Shown piece by piece: positions 13,301-20,584 of a stretch of 64,000 nucleotides of DNA. Source of the stretch: Streptomyces sp. NBC_01198. GTDB lineage: Bacteria; Actinomycetota; Actinomycetes; Streptomycetales; Streptomycetaceae. Below the pieces are notes generated by a model. The model saw nothing but the letters and a program-made list of their open reading frames with translations. It was not told the DNA's origin and ran no database searches. How positions within the stretch are numbered: position 1 is the stretch's first letter; each line of letters starts with the position of its first letter. The DNA lies in contig NZ_CP108568.1 in assembly GCF_036010485.1 (NCBI RefSeq), positions 2,626,001 to 2,690,000 on the forward strand, written 5' to 3'. The position numbers and the translations under genes were made by a program.

Positions 13301-13664
13301 CCCCGGGGTAGAGGTCGAGCATGCCGCCCTCGTCCCGCTCGGGCGGGACCAGGCTCCTGCCCCGCCCGTCGGTGCCGTCCGCGGGGACCTGCGGCAGGTC
13401 GCCCGGGGCGCCGCCGGGGCCGCCGCCGCTGCCGGGGGCGGGTCCCTGCTCGCGCTCGGCCGGTACCGGTTCCGGCACGGTCGGCACCGACCAGCGGGCC
13501 AGCCAGAGCGCGTCGGCCAGTTCACCGGTGCCGGGTTCGAGCCCGGCACCGGTCAGCCTGCCGACGAGTTCGGCCAGCGGGTCGGGCAGGGGCCGCCCAC
13601 CGGTGGCGTCCTCGGCGGGCGGCTCGGCCGGCTGCCCGGCTCCGCGGTTCGGCTCGGCGTCCAC
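10332..13664 (-). CDS. SAV_2336-like protein with vWA-type domain and helical repeats
   Basis: A 1110-aa protein. The N-terminal third contains a von Willebrand A-like fold with a MIDAS-type sequence (LLMDASSSM) and LLVSDCAGPLW. The remainder is Ala/Arg-rich and helical, probably TPR-like scaffold. The MoxR ATPase gene ends 7 bp upstream, and a trypsin/VMAP-C gene precedes that; this trio matches vWA-MoxR-VMAP ternary systems proposed from comparative genomics to be NTP-dependent conflict systems. GTG start with GAGG about 5 bases upstream. No enzymatic activity is expected of this subunit; metal-dependent protein binding is the likely role. The exact family name (SAV_2336 N-terminal domain) is from memory. 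Confidence 0.8.
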   Translation of the reverse strand: MDAEPNRGAGQPAEPPAEDATGGRPLPDPLAELVGRLTGAGLEPGTGELADALWLARWSVPTVPEPVPAEREQGPAPGSGGGPGGAPGDLPQVPADGTDGRGRSLVPPERDEGGMLDLYPGVAEPGRVPPGPAGLTVAVPEATALPRLLELQSALRPLQRYRSPARPLRETLDESATAERSALAGGLLLPVFRPVGRGNATMQLLMDASSSMYVWERMLRELGGVFERLGAFHEVQIRHLHATPDGAPAVSSRFDPEPSALRSADQLIDPTGRRVTLLVSDCAGPLWRSGQAHRLLHRLAGHGPVAVLQPLPARLWSRTRLPVSYGVLHRAEGPLPAAPLRFSAGTGGFTVPPAGDALPVPVLPPTAQALGAWARLLAGIGAGEVPAAVGWVRSDQPVSPGRPRRATVPPTALVGRFRSAASPAAAQLAVYLSAAPLFLPVMQLVQRTMLPDSGPAELAEVLLSGLVVKADDDDHRWYEFAPGVRDVLLGPLGLDEARLVLKHCSEYVEQRFGRSGPNFPALAITQLTDGPSDAVSDAAVASAARDTARAERAAIGVDSQQPFAEVAARVLERFVPLAGSGAARDGGAHPGAVGGTSSVVLRARELVARFRDEGMVQNLMEAVQLLRRAAAEEFRHGTDPELWSELAEQLIRLWRLRGGPGLLREAQDAAETAAAHPGSVKARAVRAGVLRASADDRAAVGDTRAALDLLRRADRELTAVCASPGLERHELLAATLERVEILEDQWLISGDAVLLEETVGSLEAFADSWPPTEDRPSQLALAHGRALLRLAGAAVDREREQVCAEQAATSFAAGLDALEREDAGPEQLVAAILALVDALLVAGGRLAEAQRLVDRALGESRDRLLRASILTRSGRIRVARHAEGGPPGELEAAAGRFAEACRLTPRDRPEYSNLVAEWGAALLDRAALPGGELFVNRAVLVLRDCRMETPADDPRLPARLLMLGRALVLRYTAEGDLVDLREAEHVLLRALQPAVEPGQIARISYELGEVHRLGYGHTRRTERLDLAAEAYRRAADAADTAATRAFDPHPMVRLAAQAHHWRGVVYVFARRPRAAADAYRAALAGWRQLPDEGGEAGRRTAERLAALTSP

Positions 13665-13671
13665 GGCCGCC

Positions 13672-14685
13672 TCACCTGGGCCGGTCGAGCCGCTGGATGA
13701 GCATGTCCGCCAGTCGGGAACGGGTGGGCGGCGCCGCGTGGTGGGTGAGGTAGATCGCGTTCAGCAGCTGGTCGGTGGCCAGCAGTTCGGTGCGGGAGCG
13801 GTCGAGGAAGCGGGTCACCAGGTCCTCGCCGACGGTGGCCGCCTCGTCGCCGAGGTGGGCGCGCACGACGGTGGACAGCCGGTGGTGGTCGGGGCGGTCC
13901 AGCTCCAGGTGGATACAGCGGCGCAGCAGCGGCGCGGGGAAGTCGCGCTCACCGTTGCTGGTGAGGATCACGAAGGGGAAGGCGCGGCAGCGGACCCGGC
14001 CCTCGCCGACGGTGACCTTCGCCCCGTCGTCGGTGAGCACGTCGACCTGCGGCTCGCGTTCCGCGAGGCGTTCGAGTTCGGGGATGCCGTACTCGCCTTC
14101 CTCCATCACGTTCAGCAGGTCGTTGGGCAGGTCGATGTCGCTCTTGTCCAGCTCGTCGATCAGCAGCACCCGGGGTTTGGCGGTGGGCAGCAGCGCGGTG
14201 CCGAGCGGGCCGAGCCGGATGTAGCTGCCGATGCCGCCGGGCGGCGCGGTGCCGGAGTGGGCGGCGATCTGGTTGTCCTGGAGGCGGGCGATGGCGTCGT
14301 AGCGGTAGAGCCCGTCCTGCAGGGCGCTGCGGCTGACGATCGGCCAGTGCAGGACCCTGCCCAGGCCCAGTTCGTACGCCACCGCGTGCGCGAGGGTGCT
14401 CTTGCCCGCGCCGGGGCTGCCGGTGACCAGCAGGGGGCGGCGCAGATACAGCGCCGCGTTGACCATCTCCAGCTCCTCCGGGCTGGGGCGGTGCATTTCG
14501 GCCATGTGCCGGTAGGCGCCGAGCCTGCGGGCCGAGGAGCTGTCCGGGCCGGGGCCGGGCGCGACCAGCGGCCCGCCGTCGAAGTCGCGCCAGGGCGGCG
14601 GCTCCGGCAGCCCGTCGATTCGGGTGTGGGGTTCCCCGGTGCCGCGGTAGATGAGCCAGTCGCCGGACGGGCCGGTCTCGGTCAT
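13672..14685 (-). CDS. MoxR-family AAA+ ATPase
   Basis: A 337-aa AAA+ ATPase with Walker A GSPGAGKST near residue 98, Walker B VLLIDELDKSD, a sensor-1 region FVILTSNGERDFP and an arginine-finger-like LLRRCIHLEL. MoxR proteins act as chaperone-like remodelers together with vWA proteins, here the next gene. The ATG at 14685 has GAGGTG six bases upstream and is preferred over an ATG at 14709, which lacks a good ribosome site. The gene follows the protease by about 30 bp, within the same operon. Confidence 0.88.
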   Translation of the reverse strand: MTETGPSGDWLIYRGTGEPHTRIDGLPEPPPWRDFDGGPLVAPGPGPDSSSARRLGAYRHMAEMHRPSPEELEMVNAALYLRRPLLVTGSPGAGKSTLAHAVAYELGLGRVLHWPIVSRSALQDGLYRYDAIARLQDNQIAAHSGTAPPGGIGSYIRLGPLGTALLPTAKPRVLLIDELDKSDIDLPNDLLNVMEEGEYGIPELERLAEREPQVDVLTDDGAKVTVGEGRVRCRAFPFVILTSNGERDFPAPLLRRCIHLELDRPDHHRLSTVVRAHLGDEAATVGEDLVTRFLDRSRTELLATDQLLNAIYLTHHAAPPTRSRLADMLIQRLDRPR

Positions 14686-14715
14686 GTCACTCACCTCGAT
14701 ACCTCGCATCCCTGC

Positions 14716-16713
14716 TCACGGTGTCTCCAGCGGCTCGTCGGTCCCGGGCAGCGGCCGGGTCGGATCGTGGTAGAAGAGCATCAACCCGGCGGACCAGAAC
14801 TTCTCCGGCACCCCGTCGTCCACCTCGCCCCGCAGCTCCGCCAGCAGCCGGGGCAGCCGGCTTGAGGTCCTGGCTGTCCGCACCACCCGGGTCATACCGC
14901 GGTGGAAGTCCGCGCACACCGACTCCTGGGCCACCGGCTGCCGCCGCCACAGCGCGACGCTGTAACCGCTGCGCACGACGTGGTGCAGCGCCTCCGGCGC
15001 GGTGGCGGCGCTGCGGCAGAACACCGGCAGGGTGTCGCGGGGGCGGGCCCGCAGCTCGCCCTCCTCGGGCAGCGCGCTGGGGACGCCCTCGTCGCAGTCC
15101 AGGATGTCCGGGCGGGGCGGCTGCTCGTGCAGGGTGCGCCAGCGGGCGGCGCGCTCGTCGGCCTCCGGCCGGTCCTCGGCCGGCATGTCGGTGCGGCGGA
15201 TCACCACCGGCCGGTCCGGCTCGACGCCGAACAGCCGGACGTCGGAGAAGCGGCCCACCAGCGCGCCGGGCACGGCGAGCTGGATGACCGCGAGAGTGCC
15301 GGAGCCGTCGCAGCGGCGGAACGCCTCGCGCAGCGGTTCGCGCAGCCTGAGCGCCAGGGCGTCCAGTTCGGTGCCGCCGAACTCCTCCTCGACGCACTCC
15401 ACTTCGCCGCTCTCCGGCACCGAGCTGACCCGCCAGTCGTAGTGTCCCGGCTCCCAGCCGCGCGGGAAGATCTCCAGCAGCGCCTCCGGGCCGTGCCGCC
15501 CGGCAGGCACCGGGCCGGCGCCGGGCGCGGCCCTGGCCCGCAGCCGGCTCTTGCGCTCGTCGACCAGCGTGCGGCGGAAGAGCCTGCTGAGCGTGTCGGC
15601 GGCGCCCGCGGTCTGCTGGGCCCAGCCCCACAGCGCGCGTTCGGCGGGCTCGTCGGTGGGGCCGGCCCGGTCGGCGGTGGCGGCGTGCACGGCGTAGCGC
15701 AGCACCGCCTCCAGCTCGGTGGTGCCGCGCCGCAGGTCGTAGAGCAGCCCGAGGCCGTCGCGCCAGGCGCGCGGGGCGACCGGCAGGCCCTGTGCGGGGC
15801 CGCCGCGCACCGCGGCGACGACGTCCTGCAGGCTGCGGGCGTCGGCCGGCGGCGGCAGCTGGGCCAGCAGCCCGAGCAGCCGGGTGCGCTGGCCGGGGGT
15901 GAGGGCGCGGCCGGTGCAGGCGCCGATCTCGCTGTGCGCGTCGGTCCAGGTGCCGCCGTCGTTGCGGACGAAGGCGTACTGGTCGGCATGGTGGAGGTCG
16001 TGCGCCGCCATCACCCGGTGGTAGAGGTCGCAGGACGGGTCGGGGGAGTCGCCCCGCGGCAGCCGGCGTAACTGCTGTATGCCCACCGCGAGGCCGCCGT
16101 CCATCCCCTGCCTGCGGGCCTTCAGCACGCCGATCACCTCGCCGCGCACCAGGTCCACCACCGGTCCGCCGGACACGCCGTGCGGCATCTCGTCCTCGTT
16201 GCCGAGCTTGAGCACGCCCGAGGTGCCGGCCTGGCCGCTGATGGTGCACCTGCCGTTGTACGGCTCGGGGCCTTCGCTGCCCGGTGTGTACCCGAAGAAG
16301 GCGACCTGGTTGGTCGTGTAGGCCTTGGCGGTGCGCTCGGTGAGCCAGACGCAGGGGTGGTCGAGCGGGTCGAGCAGCCGGATCAGCGCCAGGTCGGGGG
16401 CGGGCCAGCTGCCGGCGTCGTGGCCGCCGGGCTCCGCCCACTCCACGACGCCGCCGAGCATGCGGCCGCCCCAGCCGACCGTGACCTCGCGCGCCGCCGG
16501 CCGCTCCACACCCGCCGCCTCCTCCGCGTCCACCGATCCCCGGCACGCCACGTGGGCACAGGTCAGCACCCAGCTCGGCGCGACGAAGAAGCCGCTGCCG
16601 TACAGCGGGTGGCCGGGCGTCGCGCCGTGGATGCTGACGGTCGCGTCGCGGACCAGCGGGACGAGGGTCTCTGCCGGGTCGATGGGTTCGGGCTCATCGC
16701 TCCGCGGCGTCAC
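14716..16713 (-). CDS. Trypsin-like serine protease with VMAP-C-like C-terminal region
   Basis: A 665-aa protein, first gene of the fxs/VMAP operon. The N-terminal trypsin-like domain has all three catalytic positions in view: TCAHVAC (His), DLALIRLL (Asp) and GVSGGPVV (Ser). There is no signal peptide, so it should act in the cytoplasm. A helical middle follows. The C-terminal region ends with WSAGLMLFYHDPTRPLP, resembling the VMAP-C domain of vWA-MoxR-associated proteins. GTG at 16713 is preceded by GGGGGAG; an in-frame GTG at 16743 is the alternative. It may be the effector protease of the ternary system, or may process the RiPP precursor; context cannot decide. Confidence 0.82.
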   Translation of the reverse strand: MTPRSDEPEPIDPAETLVPLVRDATVSIHGATPGHPLYGSGFFVAPSWVLTCAHVACRGSVDAEEAAGVERPAAREVTVGWGGRMLGGVVEWAEPGGHDAGSWPAPDLALIRLLDPLDHPCVWLTERTAKAYTTNQVAFFGYTPGSEGPEPYNGRCTISGQAGTSGVLKLGNEDEMPHGVSGGPVVDLVRGEVIGVLKARRQGMDGGLAVGIQQLRRLPRGDSPDPSCDLYHRVMAAHDLHHADQYAFVRNDGGTWTDAHSEIGACTGRALTPGQRTRLLGLLAQLPPPADARSLQDVVAAVRGGPAQGLPVAPRAWRDGLGLLYDLRRGTTELEAVLRYAVHAATADRAGPTDEPAERALWGWAQQTAGAADTLSRLFRRTLVDERKSRLRARAAPGAGPVPAGRHGPEALLEIFPRGWEPGHYDWRVSSVPESGEVECVEEEFGGTELDALALRLREPLREAFRRCDGSGTLAVIQLAVPGALVGRFSDVRLFGVEPDRPVVIRRTDMPAEDRPEADERAARWRTLHEQPPRPDILDCDEGVPSALPEEGELRARPRDTLPVFCRSAATAPEALHHVVRSGYSVALWRRQPVAQESVCADFHRGMTRVVRTARTSSRLPRLLAELRGEVDDGVPEKFWSAGLMLFYHDPTRPLPGTDEPLETP

Positions 16714-16929
16714 CCCGCTCCCCCCATGCCGTCGATCGCACACGTCGCACCCGTCGCAGCGGTCAGCGCGCCCACTCCACCCCCCACTGGCCGATCATCT
16801 CCGAAGGCTAGTGCCTGCCGGTGCCCGCGCGAGGCCCTTCGGCCAACTCCTATCCTTGTCCAGTCTGTCCCGTCCTTCGCTGTTCTTCCCCGCTCAGCGA
16901 CCCTCCCACCCCTGTTTCAGGAGCAGATC

Positions 16930-17112
16930 TTGTACTTCACCGACCGCGGCATCGAGGAGCTCGCCGACCGGCGCGGAGAGGAGGAGGTCACGCTGGAATG
17001 GCTAGCGGACCGGCTCCGCGAATTCGTCGACCTCAACCCGGAGTTCGAGATCCCGGTCGAGCGCCTCGCCACCTGGCTGGCGCGCCTGGACGACGAGGAC
17101 GACGACGGCTGA
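16930..17112 (+). CDS. DUF6104-type small acidic protein, TTG start
   Basis: A 60-aa protein starting (M)YFTDRGIEELADRRG and ending ARLDDEDDDG, a small conserved protein of Streptomyces that I recognise as DUF6104; no function is known. The TTG at 16930 is the natural start: AGGAG lies 6 bases upstream and the family begins at this point. It is divergent from the protease operon, sharing the 216-bp region 16714-16929, which must hold promoters for both; TATCCT near 16850 is a possible -10 for this gene. Confidence 0.8.
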   Translation: MYFTDRGIEELADRRGEEEVTLEWLADRLREFVDLNPEFEIPVERLATWLARLDDEDDDG

Positions 17113-17151
17113 CCCGAGCCGCCCCCGGACCTCCCGCGGCCTGCCGCGTAC

Positions 17152-17206
17152 TTGACTTGCGCGTGACGCGATATATCGTGTGAAGCGGAGGACGCGATAT
17201 ACCGCG
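17152..17206 (+). promoter_or_regulatory. Promoter with two PadR-type operators
   Basis: TTGACT (17152-17157) and TATCGT (17174-17179) are spaced 16 bp. The -10 is overlapped by near-palindrome CGCGATATATCGTG (17167-17180); a second, CGCGATATACCGCG (17193-17206), lies 26 bp on. AT-core palindromes of this kind suit PadR regulators, and a padR gene is second in the operon, so autoregulation is likely. Confidence 0.65.
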
Positions 17207-17231
17207 TTGGTCGGGCGCAAGGAGGGGCACC

Positions 17232-18065
17232 ATGGAACGGACCGTCACGGAACCCGGGACGTTCGAGTTCGAGGACGCCATAGACACGCTCTGCGTGCGG
17301 ATCGTCGGTGGCGCCGTCAACGTGGTGGGGATCGAGGAGGGGCCGGCCCGGATGGAGGTCACCGAGCTCGAAGGCCCGCCGCTCATCGTGCAGCGGGAGG
17401 GCTCGTCGCTGACCGTCGCGTACGAGGACCTGAGCTGGAAGGGCCTGCTGAAGTGGCACGACCGCCACGGCTGGCGGCGCCGGGCGGTGATCTCGCTCGC
17501 CGTGCCGCAGCACACCTCGGTCGAGGTGGGAGTGGTCGGCGCCGGCGCGGTGATCTCCGGGATCAGCGGCAGCACCCTGGTGCAGGGCGTGAACGGCGAC
17601 ACCACGCTGGTCGGCCTGACCGGGCCGGTGAAGGCCAACACCGTCGCGGGCAACGTCGAGGCCCAGTCCGTCTCCGGCGACCTGCGCGTCCACACCGTCT
17701 CCGGTGACCTCACCGTGGTGGAGGGCAGCGGCTCGGAGGTGACCGCCGACTCGGTCAGCGGCAGCATGGTGCTCGACCTGGACCCCGCGGGCGGCGCCGA
17801 CGTCCGGCTGACCACCGTCTCCGGCGAGATCGCCATCCGCATCCCCGAGCAGGGCGACGCCGAGGTCGACGCGAACACCACCAGCGGCCGCGTCTCGTGC
17901 GCCTTCGACGAGTTGCAGGTGACCGGCCCGTGGGGAGCCAAGCGGATCACCGGCCGGCTGGGCTCGGGCGGCGCCCGGCTCAGGGCCACCACCGTCTCCG
18001 GCGCGATCGCCCTGCTCCGCAGGCCACCGATGGAGGACGCGCCCTCCTTCAGGAAGGACATCTGA
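17232..18065 (+). CDS. DUF4097 family beta-strand repeat protein
   Basis: A 277-aa protein built of short beta repeats with recurrent TVSGD/SVSGS/TTSGR segments (about residues 105-270), typical of DUF4097 (adhesin-like beta-helix) proteins. No signal peptide or membrane segment is visible. AAGGAGGGG lies before the ATG. It is the first gene of a two-gene operon with padR (one base between stop and start). Such pairs are common in actinomycetes; the biochemical role is unknown. Confidence 0.85.
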   Translation: MERTVTEPGTFEFEDAIDTLCVRIVGGAVNVVGIEEGPARMEVTELEGPPLIVQREGSSLTVAYEDLSWKGLLKWHDRHGWRRRAVISLAVPQHTSVEVGVVGAGAVISGISGSTLVQGVNGDTTLVGLTGPVKANTVAGNVEAQSVSGDLRVHTVSGDLTVVEGSGSEVTADSVSGSMVLDLDPAGGADVRLTTVSGEIAIRIPEQGDAEVDANTTSGRVSCAFDELQVTGPWGAKRITGRLGSGGARLRATTVSGAIALLRRPPMEDAPSFRKDI

Positions 18066-18066
18066 C

Positions 18067-19032
18067 ATGGCGCCCGTCTTCGCGCACGGCCGGCTGCGGC
18101 TGTATCTGCTCAAGCTGCTCGACGAGTCGCCGCGGCACGGCTACGAGGTGATCCGGCTGCTGGAGGAGCGTTTCCAGGGGCTGTACGCGCCCTCGGCCGG
18201 CACCGTCTACCCGCGGCTGGCGAAACTGGAGAAGGAGGGCCTGGTCACCCACTCCACCGAGGGCGGCCGGAAGATCTACGCCCTCACCGACGAGGGCCGC
18301 GCCGAACTGGCGGCACGCTCCGAGGAGATCGCCGGGCTCGAAGCGGAGATCCGCGCGTCGGTCTCGACGCTGGCCGCCGAGATCCGCGAGGACGTCCGTG
18401 GCGCGGTGGGCGATCTGCGCCGGGAGGTACGCGCGGCGGCGCAGCAGGCGCGGGCCCAGGGCGGCGACGGCGGGCAGGAGTTCCGGGAGGCCAAGCAGCA
18501 GTGGAAGGAGCAGGCCCAGCGCGCCAAGGAGGAGAGCCGCAGGGCCAAGGAGGAGGCGAAGGCCGCGCGCCGGCAGGCGAAAGCGGCCAAGGACGCGATG
18601 GACAGCGCCAGGGACGAGGTGCAGCGGATCGCCCGGCAGGTGCAGGAGCAGGTCCAGTCGCACGCGCGCGGCGGCGACTGGCAGGCGGGCCTGCGCGAGG
18701 GGCTGGCGGAACTGACCAGGGAGCTGGGCCAGTTCGGCAAGCCGGCACCAGGCGCTCGGCAGCCGGGGCCCTTCTCTCCGCCCACGACCGACCGGACGCC
18801 GCCGTATCAGGGCGGCGACGAGGCGGCGGCCGGGGAGCCGGACGACGCCCCACCGTCCGTGGACCCGGCGCGCGACCTGGAGCGGCTGCTCGACCGCTTC
18901 CGGGACGACATCCGCGACACGGCCCGCGATCTGGGCCTGGACGACGGCCAGTTGCGCGAGGTCCGGCGCCATCTGTCGGCGGCGGCCGCGCACATCACGG
19001 CCACCCTGCACACCGGGAGGAAGCGGCCCTGA
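18067..19032 (+). CDS. PadR family transcriptional regulator with long coiled-coil C-terminus
   Basis: A 321-aa protein. Residues 1-90 form the PadR winged helix (RLYLLKLLDESPRHGYEVIR, GTVYPRLAKLEKEGLV, KIYALTDEGR). After that comes a long Ala/Glu/Lys/Arg-rich coiled coil (about 95-220), a Pro/Gly linker, and a short helical C-terminus (ERLLDRFRDDIRDTARDLG). It is longer than most PadR proteins. It probably represses its own operon through the twin operators at 17167-17206. The gene ends 6 bp from the convergent reductase gene, with no terminator visible between them. Confidence 0.87.
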   Translation: MAPVFAHGRLRLYLLKLLDESPRHGYEVIRLLEERFQGLYAPSAGTVYPRLAKLEKEGLVTHSTEGGRKIYALTDEGRAELAARSEEIAGLEAEIRASVSTLAAEIREDVRGAVGDLRREVRAAAQQARAQGGDGGQEFREAKQQWKEQAQRAKEESRRAKEEAKAARRQAKAAKDAMDSARDEVQRIARQVQEQVQSHARGGDWQAGLREGLAELTRELGQFGKPAPGARQPGPFSPPTTDRTPPYQGGDEAAAGEPDDAPPSVDPARDLERLLDRFRDDIRDTARDLGLDDGQLREVRRHLSAAAAHITATLHTGRKRP

Positions 19033-19038
19033 GCGGGG

Positions 19039-20004
19039 TCAGCCGTTGGTGAGCACGATCTTGCCGAACACCTCGCCGCGCTCCAGCCGTTCGAACCCCT
19101 CGCGCGCCCGGTCCATCGGCAGGACGGTGTCGATGACCGGGCGTACGCCGGTGGCCGCGCAGAAACCGAGCAGGTCCTCCAGCTCGTCCTTGGTGCCCAT
19201 CGTCGAGCCGACGACCCGCAGTTCGAGGAAGAAGATCCGGTTCAGCCCGGTGGCGGGCGGGTTGGGGCCGCTGGTGGCACCGGAGATGACCAGGGTGCCG
19301 CCGGGCCGCAGCGACTTGACGGAGTGCGACCAGGTGGCGGCGCCCACCGTCTCGATGACCGCGTCGACCCGCTCGGGCAGCCGCCCGCCGGGCTCCAGGA
19401 CGGCGTGCGCGCCCAGTTCCAGCGCCCGCTGCCGCTTGCCGGCGTCCCGGCTGGTGGCGTAGACCCGCAGCCCGGCCGCCTTGGCCAGCACGATCGCCGC
19501 GGTGGCGACCCCGCCGCCGGCCCCCTGCACCAGGACCGCGTCGCCGGGGCGTACACCGGCGTTGGTGAAGAGCATGCGGTACGCCGTCAGCCACGCGGTC
19601 GGCAGGCAGGCGGCCTCCTCGAAGCTCAGCGCGGCCGGCTTGGGCAGCACGTTCCAGGTCGGCACGGTGACCCGCTCGGCCAGCGTGCCCTGGTACTTCT
19701 CGGTGAGCAGCGAGCGGCGCTCGCGCGGGCCGACCCCGTGTCCGGTCTGGCCGATCACCGAGTGCAGCACCACCTCGTTGCCGTCCTCGTCGACCCCGGC
19801 GGCGTCACAGCCGAGGATCATCGGCAGGCTCTCCTGCCCGAGCCCGACCCCGCGCAGCGACCACAGGTCGTGGTGGTTGAGCGAGGCGGCCCTGACCGCG
19901 ACGGTGCTCCAGCCCTCCCGCTTCCCCGGCTCGGGGCGCTCCCCCAGCTCAAGCCCGCTCAGCGGCTGCTCTGCGTCCATACGTGCGGCGTATACGGCGA
20001 ACAT
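19039..20004 (-). CDS. Zinc-binding-type alcohol dehydrogenase/quinone oxidoreductase (MDR family)
   Basis: A 321-aa medium-chain dehydrogenase/reductase. The N-terminal GroES-like part has AASLNHHDLWSLRG and GCDAAGVDEDG; the Rossmann part has VLVQGAGGGVATAAIVLAK. The structural-zinc cysteines of classical alcohol dehydrogenases are missing, which points to the quinone oxidoreductase branch using NADPH. Substrate unknown. It runs convergent to padR. Confidence 0.85.
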   Translation of the reverse strand: MFAVYAARMDAEQPLSGLELGERPEPGKREGWSTVAVRAASLNHHDLWSLRGVGLGQESLPMILGCDAAGVDEDGNEVVLHSVIGQTGHGVGPRERRSLLTEKYQGTLAERVTVPTWNVLPKPAALSFEEAACLPTAWLTAYRMLFTNAGVRPGDAVLVQGAGGGVATAAIVLAKAAGLRVYATSRDAGKRQRALELGAHAVLEPGGRLPERVDAVIETVGAATWSHSVKSLRPGGTLVISGATSGPNPPATGLNRIFFLELRVVGSTMGTKDELEDLLGFCAATGVRPVIDTVLPMDRAREGFERLERGEVFGKIVLTNG

Positions 20005-20102
20005 CCCCCGACGCTAACGCATCCGGACCCGCGCCGGGCGTCCGGCTCAGCCGCCGTCCGCGGCGCTCGCACCCTCCGCGGCGGCGCTCAGCGGACCGGC
20101 CG

Positions 20103-20474
20103 TCAGCCGGCCGCGGGGCGCAGGTCAAGCATCGCGGACATGCCCGCCACCACCGACGGGGCGACGGTGTAATACACCCAGGTTCCGCGCCGCTCGGAGG
20201 TGAGCAGGCCGGCTTCGCGGAGCTTCTTCAGGTGGTGGGAGACGGTCGGCTGGGAGACACCGACGTCCTGGATGTCGCATACGCACGCCTCGCCACCCGG
20301 GTGCGAGGCGATCTTCGAGAACAGCCGCAGCCTCACCGGGTCCGACAGGGCCTTGAACGTCGCAGCCACCTTCTCCGCGTCGGCGACCGACAGCTCGCCC
20401 GCGGTGATCGGCGGGCAGCACGGCACCGCCGGGGCGTCCTGGACCGGCAGCTCGACCATCCCAGAATTCGACAT
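20103..20474 (-). CDS. ArsR/SmtB family metalloregulator
   Basis: A 123-aa winged-helix repressor. CVCDIQDVGVSQPTVSHHLK contains the CxC of ArsR-type arsenite/antimonite sensors in the recognition region, and an N-terminal CC pair (VPCCPP) is also present. It is divergent from a flavoprotein gene at 20585 and probably controls both. The first ATG has no Shine-Dalgarno sequence: TTGCAC, a 17-bp spacer and CAACAT precede it so that transcription could begin at the A of the ATG, meaning a leaderless message. An in-frame ATG at 20459 is the alternative. Confidence 0.88.
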   Translation of the reverse strand: MSNSGMVELPVQDAPAVPCCPPITAGELSVADAEKVAATFKALSDPVRLRLFSKIASHPGGEACVCDIQDVGVSQPTVSHHLKKLREAGLLTSERRGTWVYYTVAPSVVAGMSAMLDLRPAAG

Positions 20475-20505
20475 ATGTCTATGTTGACGCTCATCTATGT
20501 GATGT
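20475..20505. promoter_or_regulatory. Likely ArsR operator/promoter between divergent genes
   Basis: On the minus strand ACATAGATG and ACATAGACAT form a direct repeat 16 bp apart inside the spacer that drives arsR and, divergently, the flavoprotein gene. The location suits ArsR autorepression; the repeat does not match any operator I can recall exactly. Confidence 0.45.
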
Positions 20506-20584
20506 GCAAGCCTCGGGGTATCGACAGATGTCGAAACAGTGGTCGGGTTCCACTGCCAGGCCGCACTCGGAGAAGGGCACTGTC

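Noticed and set aside
10401..13700. A 1099-codon plus-strand open frame
   Set aside because: Antisense of the vWA gene; GC-rich DNA keeps such frames open.
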